From positions 1-9,954 of the forward strand of contig JAKAVU010000089.1 in NCBI GenBank assembly GCA_021817185.1: a stretch of 9,954 nt of DNA, written 5' to 3'. The position numbers and the translations under genes are program-made. Source of the stretch: a bacterium (lineage in GTDB: Bacteria; Chloroflexota; Dormibacteria; UBA8260; Bog-877). Every line of letters begins with the position of its first letter. Position 1 is the stretch's first letter. This document shows positions 1 to 5,808 of the stretch, piece by piece. The notes under the pieces were generated by a model. It saw only the letters and a program-made list of their open reading frames with translations. It was not told the origin of the DNA and did no database searches.

Positions 1-666
1 TGGCGTCGCCCGGATCCGCCGGAGGGTCCCCTGCTCTCTGTCCCCGACCAACCGCAGCCCTGCCGACAGACCGCCTGCCAGTACCGCGTAGGCCAGCACT
101 CCGGGCGCCAGGAAGGCGATGTAGTTGTTCTTGGCGAGCGAGTCGGAACTCAACCCCCCGGGGGCGTGCACCGACTGGACGACTCCTTGAACGGCGGGCT
201 CCCGCCGCAGCAGGGTCTGGTTGAGAGCGCCGACCGCCGCCTCAGCCTCGGCCGTGAACGAGCCATTCTCGGTGACGTTGCTGGCGTTCTCCAAGATGCT
301 CACCTCCAGCCGGGAAGGAGCCTCGGCCCGGACCACCAACGCGAACGCGGCCTGATCGCTCAGAACCTGTTCGAGCGATCTGATGCCGGTGGCGCGGACC
401 AGGGTGAAGGAGCTCCTGGGCAGCGCCTGGCGCAGGACCGGGTAGTAGCGCATGGGAGTCGCCACGTCCACGGTAGCCGCGGTGCGCTGGAACAGCCCCC
501 CGAAGATCACGATGAGGAGGAGCGGGACGAGCACGTTGAAGACCAGCACCTGGCGGTTGCGGTAGAGGACCTTGATGTTGGCCGCGGAGAGCGCCAGCAG
601 GGGAATCCATGGACCGTCTCGCAAGGGCCGTGACAGCCGTCCGTCGGTTCCCGGGGGAGCGCTCAC
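1..666 (-). CDS. ABC-2 type transporter permease (C-terminus beyond window edge)
   Basis: Membrane subunit of an ABC-2 type exporter, partner of the ATPase encoded just upstream. The visible 222 residues start at a GTG (666-664) that overlaps the ATPase stop as GTGA, so the two are probably translationally coupled. The protein has a short cytoplasmic N-terminus, a first transmembrane helix at about residues 40-59, and a polar loop of about 120 residues (60-180) that is presumably extracytoplasmic. A second helix follows at about 183-205. The stretch D209-R-E-Q-G-T-L-R-R-I-R-A-T-P222 matches the motif that follows TM2 in ABC-2 permeases of the drug/polysaccharide export type. The remaining helices lie beyond position 1. 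Family assignment is strong from this topology, the motif and the neighbour. The substrate (drug, lipid, polysaccharide) cannot be told. Confidence 0.87.
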   Translation of the reverse strand, partial: MSAPPGTDGRLSRPLRDGPWIPLLALSAANIKVLYRNRQVLVFNVLVPLLLIVIFGGLFQRTAATVDVATPMRYYPVLRQALPRSSFTLVRATGIRSLEQVLSDQAAFALVVRAEAPSRLEVSILENASNVTENGSFTAEAEAAVGALNQTLLRREPAVQGVVQSVHAPGGLSSDSLAKNNYIAFLAPGVLAYAVLAGGLSAGLRLVGDREQGTLRRIRATP

Positions 667-1634
667 TCGCGCTCCTCGGACAGGTGGCGGCCGGCGCTCT
701 GCAGGAATACGTCCTCCAGGTTGGGGGGCTGGACCGTCACGTCGCGCAGGGCGGATTCCCCCAACCGGGCGCCGAGGGCGGCCAGCACCGAGCCCACCTC
801 CTTGGTGTGCAGCTCCCACCTGCCTGCTTCCCACCGGCCCCGGAGCACGCCGGGAAGTGTCGCCAGCGGGGAGGTCTCAGGGGCGGCCACGCTGATCCGG
901 GCGGCGGCTCCCAGCCGTGACACCAGCTCCTGCGGGCTACCCTCGGCGACCACCAGGCCGTGGTCGATGATCACCACGTACTCGGCCAGCTGCTCGGCCT
1001 CCTCGATGTAGTGGGTGGTGAGCAGCACCGTCCGCCCCTGCCGGTGAAGCTGCCGGATCAGCTCCCACGTCTGGCGGCGGCTGAGCGGGTCCAGCCCGGT
1101 GGTGGGCTCGTCCAAAATCACCAACTCGGGGTCGTTGCAGAGGGTCAGGGCGATCTGCAGGCGTCGCTTCTGCCCTCCGGAGAGGGCGGAGGCGCGACGG
1201 TCCAGCATCCCCCCGAGATCCACCAGGTCGAGGAGCGCCCTCGGGTTCGCCTCGTATCCGTAGAGCCTGCCGAAGAGATGCAGCGTCTCACCGCAGGTGA
1301 GGTCGTCGTAGAGCGCTCCCTCCTGGAGCTGGACCCCGACCCGGCGGCGAGCTCGCAGCGGCGACTTGCCCAGGACCTCGACCTGCCCCGAGTCGAACGG
1401 CTTGAGCCCCTCGATCACCTCCATGGTCGTGGTCTTGCCGGCACCGTTCGGGCCCAGAAGCGCCACGATCTGGCCGCGGCGCACGTCCAGGTCAAGACCG
1501 CGCACCGCCTGGACCGGCCCGTAGCTCTTGCGCAGGTCCCGCACCCGAATGGCGAGCGCCGCAGCCCCAGTTGGAGACTGGGCAGCGCCGACCGCTATGG
1601 CCGTGCTCCTCCGATCACAGCTGATCTCCACCAA
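663..1634 (-). CDS. ABC-2 exporter ATP-binding protein (multidrug/CcmA-like)
   Basis: ATP-hydrolysing subunit of an ABC exporter, 323 residues, cytoplasmic. Walker A GPNGAGKTT is at 61-69, Q-loop glutamines at about 102-104, signature LSGGQ at 151-155, Walker B LVILDEP at 171-177, the D-loop LDP at 181-183 and the switch histidine H208. All ATPase motifs are intact. After about residue 240 comes the C-terminal extension typical of the DrrA/CcmA-like subgroup, ending with the N-L-E-D-V-F-L motif at 305-311. The chosen start is TTG (1634-1632), 7 nt after a purine tract GAGGGGGGG on the minus strand; GTG at 1631-1629 is an equally plausible alternative. The first 27 residues are not conserved-looking. 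A TATCCT -10 box lies at 1662-1657. The stop overlaps the permease start by 4 bp, making a two-gene export operon. Confidence 0.93.
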   Translation of the reverse strand: MVEISCDRRSTAIAVGAAQSPTGAAALAIRVRDLRKSYGPVQAVRGLDLDVRRGQIVALLGPNGAGKTTTMEVIEGLKPFDSGQVEVLGKSPLRARRRVGVQLQEGALYDDLTCGETLHLFGRLYGYEANPRALLDLVDLGGMLDRRASALSGGQKRRLQIALTLCNDPELVILDEPTTGLDPLSRRQTWELIRQLHRQGRTVLLTTHYIEEAEQLAEYVVIIDHGLVVAEGSPQELVSRLGAAARISVAAPETSPLATLPGVLRGRWEAGRWELHTKEVGSVLAALGARLGESALRDVTVQPPNLEDVFLQSAGRHLSEERE

Positions 1635-1656
1635 AAGCCGGCCCCCCCTCGCCGGC

Positions 1657-1662
1657 AGGATA
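1657..1662 (-). promoter_or_regulatory. Candidate -10 box (TATCCT) for the ABC exporter operon
   Basis: TATCCT reads on the minus strand at 1662-1657 and fits the TANNNT -10 consensus. It stands out in a GC-rich gap between divergent genes. Transcription would begin near 1650, giving a leader of about 15 nt containing the G-rich ribosome-binding tract (1650-1642). I see no convincing -35 hexamer 17 nt upstream. Confidence 0.4.
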
Positions 1663-1749
1663 GCAGCCGTCCTGGGAGCCCGGGCCCTCCCGCCCGGTGG
1701 CCCGGCTGCTTGGCCGAGTTCGGATGTGGTGGAGCGGCCAGACCCGGGC

Positions 1750-1755
1750 TAACCT
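1750..1755 (+). promoter_or_regulatory. Candidate -10 box (TAACCT) for the YihY/BrkB gene, leaderless
   Basis: TAACCT lies 7 nt before the GTG start at 1763, so the expected transcription start falls on or next to the start codon. No Shine-Dalgarno sequence precedes that GTG, which fits a leaderless mRNA. No -35 element is recognisable. The promoter is inferred from spacing and composition only. Confidence 0.45.
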
Positions 1756-1762
1756 CGCCCCT

Positions 1763-2716
1763 GTGAAGAGATTCTTGGCCAGGTTGCGAAGAACCCTGCT
1801 GGTGCGGGTGGTGGCACGCTACCTGGGCCGCAACGGCCCCAATCAGGCGACCCTGATCGCCTGGAATCTCCTGTTCGCCATCTTCCCGATCGTGCTGCTG
1901 GCGGTGACCCTGGCGGGGGTCGTCTTCCGCGACCCCGCGATGGGCCGGGCCGTGGCCAGGGCCGTGGCCGCCATCCTGCCGCAGGGAAAGGGGGCCGTCG
2001 TGCTCTCCGCGCTGGAGGCGTTCCACCGGGACTCGGGAGCGCTGGCGGTGGTGGGAATCCTGGGCCTGGTCTGGTCTGGCACATCCCTGTTCGGAGCCAT
2101 GGAGCAGGGCTTCGCCGCCCTGTCAGGAGGCAAGACCAGGGGGTTTTTGAAGCAGAAGCTGATGAGCGTCGGCATGATCGTGCTCTTCACCGTGCTGGCG
2201 GTGCCGGTGGTTCTGAGCTCAAGCCTGCTGGCCGGGCTCGCCTCACTGCCCGGAGTCCCCGACTTTTTGAGAACGGGACCGCTGGCACTGATCGGACAGA
2301 TAGTGCTGGCGGTGGTGGTGGGCACCATCCTGTTCTCCGCCATCTATCGCCTGGTTCCGCATCCTGGGCCGACCCTGGGACGCAGCCTTCGGGGCGGCCT
2401 GGTCGCAGCTGTCGCCTTTGAGGGATTGAGCCTCCTGTTCCCACTCTATTTCCATCTGGAGCACGGCTTCAGCTCCTACGGGTCCACCTTCGGGCTGTTC
2501 TTCCTGATCCTGGCGTACGCGTTCCTGGTCGCCCAGATCACGGTCCTCGGCTACACCGCCGTGGTGGAACTCGGAGCCGGCCAGTCCGGGCCCGGTCAGC
2601 CAGCGAACCAGGAGGTCACGGCGGCCAGCGAGAACGCTGCCGCCCCGGTCGAGGCGGCTCCTTCGGACTCCCGAGCACCGGTGGCGACCCAACCGGCGGT
2701 GGTCAGCGAGGACTGA
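1763..2716 (+). CDS. YihY/virulence factor BrkB family membrane protein
   Basis: Integral inner-membrane protein of the YihY/BrkB (formerly RNase BN-annotated) family, 317 residues; the function of the family is unsettled. Family-like features include the N-terminal block R-N-G-P-N-Q-A-T-L-I-A-W-N-L-L-F-A-I-F-P (24-42), and helices at about 31-54, 92-110, 135-160, 176-198, 211-230 and 242-266. The region Y-R-L-V-P-H-P (195-201) and the H-G-F-S-S-Y-G-S block (234-241) match the conserved centre of the family. Residues 271-317 form a polar Pro/Ala-rich tail, probably cytoplasmic and disordered. I chose GTG at 1763 over the upstream ATG at 1697 because the extra residues do not resemble the family and a -10 box sits just before 1763. 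The gene diverges from the ABC operon. The ligand or substrate is unknown. Confidence 0.88.
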   Translation: MKRFLARLRRTLLVRVVARYLGRNGPNQATLIAWNLLFAIFPIVLLAVTLAGVVFRDPAMGRAVARAVAAILPQGKGAVVLSALEAFHRDSGALAVVGILGLVWSGTSLFGAMEQGFAALSGGKTRGFLKQKLMSVGMIVLFTVLAVPVVLSSSLLAGLASLPGVPDFLRTGPLALIGQIVLAVVVGTILFSAIYRLVPHPGPTLGRSLRGGLVAAVAFEGLSLLFPLYFHLEHGFSSYGSTFGLFFLILAYAFLVAQITVLGYTAVVELGAGQSGPGQPANQEVTAASENAAAPVEAAPSDSRAPVATQPAVVSED

Positions 2717-2799
2717 TCTGCCGCTGGACCGGGCAGGGGCCAACTTGCTTGACTGGCAGCTGTGCGCGATCCCCACTCCAGAAGTGTCGTGCCGGATGT

Positions 2800-2820
2800 C
2801 CCGGCCCCGCCGGGGCTGGG
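2800..2820 (+). terminator. GC-rich hairpin, possible terminator after the YihY/BrkB gene
   Basis: CCCGGCCCC (2800-2808), loop GCC, then GGGGCTGGG (2812-2820): a nine-pair stem with one G-U wobble and a three-base loop, 84 bp past the stop of the preceding gene. No T-tract follows, so termination is only a possibility. It lies inside the weak open frame of this gap. Confidence 0.3.
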
Positions 2821-2930
2821 ACCGCGACCGGTTTGATGACGCTCCGTGATGCCGCCGAGCAGGGTACCGTCCAGGCCACGCCGTGGCCGATGGTGATGGC
2901 GGTCCCACCGGACCGATTCCCCACCGAGCG

Positions 2931-2956
2931 CCGGGACCAGCTGCCGGAGGTCCCGG
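2931..2956. repeat. Perfect 8-bp inverted repeat upstream of the MFS gene
   Basis: CCGGGACC at 2931-2938 and GGTCCCGG at 2949-2956 are perfect inverted copies separated by 10 nt. The stem can extend by a G-U and a C-G pair outward (2929-2958). A second inverted repeat, CGGTCC/GGACCG with a 4-nt loop, is at 2900-2915. Whether this is an operator, an RNA structure or a chance GC-rich fold cannot be decided from sequence. Confidence 0.35.
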
Positions 2957-3221
2957 TGGGGTCCAGGGCCAAGACGCAGTTCCGCAGCGCCGGCCCCAGG
3001 TTTCTGCCGCGGCGCCAGCTGGGCTGGCCATTGGGAGCGAGGGCGTCGCAACGGGTTCCAGGCCTGCTCGGCTTCTCCCCCGAGGAGGGAGCGGCCACCC
3101 TCACCACCGGCCGCGGCGGCGGTTCAGCCGCTGACTGTGGGGAAGCGCATGAGCAACTGTTCGTAACCGCCTGGGGCCGGCCCCGGCGCCCACGAACGTC
3201 TACGGCCTCCGGAAGCAGGCG

Positions 3222-4751
3222 ATGACCTCCCCTTCCCCCGCGTCGCATCCCAGGACGGGCCTGGCCCTGCTGGTGATCGTGATCGGAGTCCTGATGGCGG
3301 CCGTGGACACCACCATCGTGGTGCTGGCGCTGCCGGAGATGGAGCGCGCGCTGCACGTCCCCTTGGCCGACGTGGTCTGGGTGATCATGGGGTACCTGCT
3401 GGTGATCACCCTGCTGGCTACTCAGGTGGGGCGGTTGGGCGACATGTTCGGGCGCGTGCGCATGTACGAGGCAGGGTTCTTGATCTTCATCGTGGGGTCT
3501 GCCCTCTGCGCTCTGGCCGGCAACGAGGCCACCATCATCGGCTTTCGGATTCTGCAGGGAGTCGGCGGGGCGCTCATCACCGCCAACAGTGGGGCGGTCA
3601 TCGCCGACACCTTTCCCCCCGAGACCCGGGGACGGGCCTACGGCTTCAACAGCATCGGCTGGAATGTGGGTGCGATCCTCGGGATCCTGGTGGGCGGCCT
3701 GGTCATCACCTTTCTCTCCTGGCGCTGGATCTTCTGGATCAACGTGCCGGCCGGCCTGATCGCCTTCACGCTGGCCCTGCGGGTGCTGCGCGACTCCGGC
3801 AACCGGCAGCGCCAGCAGCTGGACTTCGCCGGCATGATCACCCTGGGGGGAGGCCTGTTCGGAGTGCTCTGGGCGATCACGTCCCTGGCCACCTCCGCCT
3901 TCTCATTGGAGATGCTGGGCTTCCTGCTGGGCGGTTTGGTGCTGTTGGTGGCGTTCGTGCTCATCGAGCGCGCCACCAGTGCCCCGATGCTCGACCTGTC
4001 GCTGTTTCGGATTCCCACCATGAGCCCCACCCTGCTCGCCTCCCTGTTCCAGGGCCTGGCCAACTTCGCCGTGCTGTTTCTGGTGATCATGTATCTGCAG
4101 GGGGTGCGCCGGCTGAGCCCGCTGGACGCCTCGCTGCTGCTCGTGCCCGGCTATCTCGTGGGCGCGTTGGTGGGGCCCTATGCGGGCAGGCTCTCGGATC
4201 GGATCGGGGTGGTCTGGCCGGCCACGATCGGCCTCCTGATCGAGATCGCCGCGCTCCTGGTGTACGCCCAGCTGGGGGTCACCACCTCGCTGGTGGTGGT
4301 GGCGGTGGCCGCGGTCATCAACGGAGCCGGGGCTGGATTCTTCTTCCCGGCCAACAACGCCGCGGTCATGAAGGCGGCTCCAGGCCGGGCCTTCGGGACC
4401 GCCTCGGGGATGCTGCGCACCTTCGCCAACGTGGGGATGGTCTTCTCGTTCGCGGTCGCCATCCTGGTCGCGGCCCGGTCAATCCCCCGCGGGCTCGCCT
4501 TCGCCATCTTCGTGGGCACGACCAAGCTCGACCACCAGCTGGCGGGGGTGTTCACCGACGGCGTTCACGCCGCCTTCTATTCATCCGTGGCCTTCATGCT
4601 GGTCGCCATGCTGCTGTCGGGCACGCGGGTGTTCCAACGAGGAGCCGCGCCGACGGGCCGACGGCGCGGCCTGGTCCAGCCGGGGGGAGACGGGAGCCAC
4701 CGGGCGACCGCGGTGCTGCGGGACCCCCGGTCGGACGCCGACGAGGGCTGA
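3222..4751 (+). CDS. DHA2 family MFS transporter (EmrB/QacA-like, 14 TM)
   Basis: Proton-driven inner-membrane drug/metabolite exporter of the DHA2 (EmrB/QacA) major facilitator subfamily. At 509 residues it has the usual length for 14 helices. TM1 contains motif D1 around D29-T-T-I-V33. Motif A, G70-R-L-G-D-M-F-G-R78, follows TM2. The TM4 motif has R109 in F-R-I-L-Q-G-V-G-G-A. The TM5 motif C region (149-160, G-A-I-L-G-I-L-V-G-G) is followed by S-W-R-W-I-F-W-I-N-V-P-A-G (166-178), a hallmark of this subfamily. The second motif A-like loop is at about 321-328 (A-G-R-L-S-D-R-I). Residues 472-509 are a polar Arg/Gly-rich C-terminal tail. The ATG is preceded by a weak GGAAG site 6 nt upstream. 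No TetR/MarR regulator adjoins it, and the substrate is unknown. It converges on the lyase gene. Confidence 0.92.
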   Translation: MTSPSPASHPRTGLALLVIVIGVLMAAVDTTIVVLALPEMERALHVPLADVVWVIMGYLLVITLLATQVGRLGDMFGRVRMYEAGFLIFIVGSALCALAGNEATIIGFRILQGVGGALITANSGAVIADTFPPETRGRAYGFNSIGWNVGAILGILVGGLVITFLSWRWIFWINVPAGLIAFTLALRVLRDSGNRQRQQLDFAGMITLGGGLFGVLWAITSLATSAFSLEMLGFLLGGLVLLVAFVLIERATSAPMLDLSLFRIPTMSPTLLASLFQGLANFAVLFLVIMYLQGVRRLSPLDASLLLVPGYLVGALVGPYAGRLSDRIGVVWPATIGLLIEIAALLVYAQLGVTTSLVVVAVAAVINGAGAGFFFPANNAAVMKAAPGRAFGTASGMLRTFANVGMVFSFAVAILVAARSIPRGLAFAIFVGTTKLDHQLAGVFTDGVHAAFYSSVAFMLVAMLLSGTRVFQRGAAPTGRRRGLVQPGGDGSHRATAVLRDPRSDADEG

Positions 4752-4782
4752 CGCGCCGGCCGCCCGCGCACTCTCTCGTCAG
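4748..4782. terminator. Possible bidirectional terminator between convergent genes
   Basis: Only 27 bp separate the stop codons of the convergent MFS and lyase genes. CTGACG (4748-4753) and CGTCAG (4777-4782) form an inverted repeat that includes both stop codons, with a GC-rich interior that can pair further. There is no T-tract on either side, and the symmetry may just reflect two TGA codons in similar contexts. Confidence 0.25.
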
Positions 4783-5723
4783 CGGTCGAGGGATTGCCCG
4801 GTCCAGATCCCGGCTCGGTACAGCCGGCCCGGGAGAACCACCCCCAGGGTCGTCTCCAGGTAGGCGGCGGTGTCGCACAGAGCCTGAAGATCGGCCGGGG
4901 AGCTGGCGCCCACCCGCTTCAACATGTGCAGGAGGTCCTCGCTGCAGACGTTCCCGGTCGCCCGGGGCGCGAACGGGCAGCCCCCGATCCCCCCCACCGA
5001 CCCCTCGAACCGCCTGACTCCGAGCTCGTAGGCGGCCAGGGCGTTGGCGAGGCCCATCGCCCTGGTGTCGTGGAAGTGCAGCGAGAGCTGCTCGGTGGGG
5101 ATCCCCGAGCGGAGCAGGTGCTCGATCAGGGATCCGACCTGGCGCGGGTCGGCCACCCCGATGGTGTCTGCGATCCCGATTTCGTCCGCGCCCAGCTCCT
5201 GGCACCGGTCCGCCAGCTCGGCCACCCTGTCCTCGTCGACCCGGCCCTCGAACGGGCAGCCGAATGCGACGCTGAGACCGATGTCGAACCGGCAGCTCGC
5301 CGCCCGCGCCGCGGCGGCCATCTCTCCCAGTTCGATCAGCGTCTCCTCCACCGTCCGATTCAGATTGCGCCGGTTGAAGCTGTCGGTGACTCCGAGGTTG
5401 GCCACCACGTGGCTGACGCCGGCCTGGAGAGCCCTCTCCAGGCCCCTGGCGTTGGGCACCAGAACTCGGACCCGTCCCAGTACCGAATGCCCGCGCGCCG
5501 CCACCAGTCCGGCGATCAGGTCCTCCGCGTCCCCCATCCTCGGGACCCACTTCGCAGACACGAAGGAGGTCGCCTCGACCTGGTCCACCCCCGCGTCCAG
5601 CAACCGACCCACCAGCGCCAACTTGGACTCGGTCGGGACCTCGGCATCGAGATTCTGGAGCCCGTCTCGGGGGCCGACCTCGGTGAAGAACAGAGCGCGG
5701 GGATGCCCGGCCAAGAGGTCCAT
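4779..5723 (-). CDS. Hydroxymethylglutaryl-CoA lyase family protein (MvaB type)
   Basis: Cytoplasmic TIM-barrel lyase of the HMGL-like family, 314 residues, the usual length for bacterial HMG-CoA lyase, which cleaves HMG-CoA to acetyl-CoA and acetoacetate at the end of leucine degradation. The E-V-G-P-R-D-G-L-Q-N block (15-24) supplies R19 and metal ligand D20. H216 and H218 in L-H-F-H-D-T are metal ligands, and C249 in the G-I-G-G-C-P-F-A loop is the expected catalytic cysteine. N258 completes the metal site. All residues known to matter in human and bacterial enzymes are present. A related activity, isohexenylglutaryl-CoA lyase or another HMG-type acyl-CoA lyase, cannot be excluded, because no other leucine-pathway gene is visible. 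The start is ATG 5723-5721; a 78-residue in-frame extension is rejected because the domain begins here and a -10 box (5737-5732) lies just upstream. It diverges from the formate dehydrogenase operon. Confidence 0.88.
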   Translation of the reverse strand: MDLLAGHPRALFFTEVGPRDGLQNLDAEVPTESKLALVGRLLDAGVDQVEATSFVSAKWVPRMGDAEDLIAGLVAARGHSVLGRVRVLVPNARGLERALQAGVSHVVANLGVTDSFNRRNLNRTVEETLIELGEMAAAARAASCRFDIGLSVAFGCPFEGRVDEDRVAELADRCQELGADEIGIADTIGVADPRQVGSLIEHLLRSGIPTEQLSLHFHDTRAMGLANALAAYELGVRRFEGSVGGIGGCPFAPRATGNVCSEDLLHMLKRVGASSPADLQALCDTAAYLETTLGVVLPGRLYRAGIWTGQSLDR

Positions 5724-5731
5724 CGGGAGCC

Positions 5732-5737
5732 AGTCTA
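5732..5737 (-). promoter_or_regulatory. Candidate -10 box (TAGACT) for the lyase gene, leaderless
   Basis: TAGACT reads on the minus strand at 5737-5732, with 8 nt between it and the ATG at 5723. No Shine-Dalgarno sequence precedes that ATG. Spacing predicts transcription starting at or 1-2 nt before the start codon. No -35 is evident. Confidence 0.42.
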
Positions 5738-5763
5738 AGCCGCCGGGGGCCGAGGACTCGCGG

Positions 5764-5769
5764 TATCCT
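5764..5769 (+). promoter_or_regulatory. Candidate -10 box (TATCCT) for the formate dehydrogenase operon
   Basis: TATCCT lies in the 85-bp divergent gap between the lyase and formate dehydrogenase starts. The expected transcription start is near 5776, giving a leader of about 33 nt before the ATG at 5809. An ATG at 5776 opens a six-codon frame ending in TAG at 5794-5796, immediately before the ribosome-binding site. No -35 is recognisable. Confidence 0.42.
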
Positions 5770-5798
5770 ACGCCTATGCTGCGGGCGATCCGGTAGTC

Positions 5799-5803
5799 GG
5801 AGG
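5799..5803 (+). promoter_or_regulatory. Shine-Dalgarno site of the formate dehydrogenase alpha gene
   Basis: GGAGG with 5 nt spacing to the ATG at 5809 fixes that codon as the start. It lies 2 nt after the TAG of a possible six-codon upstream frame. Confidence 0.7.
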
Positions 5804-5808
5804 GCGGG

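Larger units (their letters stand above)
2717..3221 (+). other. 505-bp stretch without a recognised gene; weak ORF and hairpins
   Basis: No family is recognisable on either strand. One forward frame stays open from a TTG at 2749 to a TGA at 3223-3225, 158 codons, and its stop overlaps the MFS start as ATGA. Codons between about 2850 and 3010 have the GC-rich third positions expected of local genes, but the predicted protein is rich in Arg, Pro and Gly, has no clear domain or membrane helix, and lacks a clear ribosome-binding site. Several minus-strand frames are also open, as is common at this GC content. The stretch also carries two strong GC-rich hairpins (2800-2820 and 2931-2956) and a small one (2900-2915). 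It could be a decayed gene, a long MFS leader, or a small lineage-specific gene. Confidence 0.35.

Noticed and set aside
1697..1762. 22-residue N-terminal extension of the YihY/BrkB protein from ATG 1697
   Set aside because: The extension contains the predicted -10 box, has no family similarity and no ribosome-binding site.
960..1766. 268-codon plus-strand open frame antisense to the ABC ATPase
   Set aside because: The minus strand there has every ATPase motif; the plus frame is low-complexity and unrelated to anything known.
2717..3221. Transposase remnant or mobile element in the gap
   Set aside because: No DDE, HTH or terminal-repeat pattern could be recognised in any of the six frames; the inverted repeats are short hairpins, not element ends.
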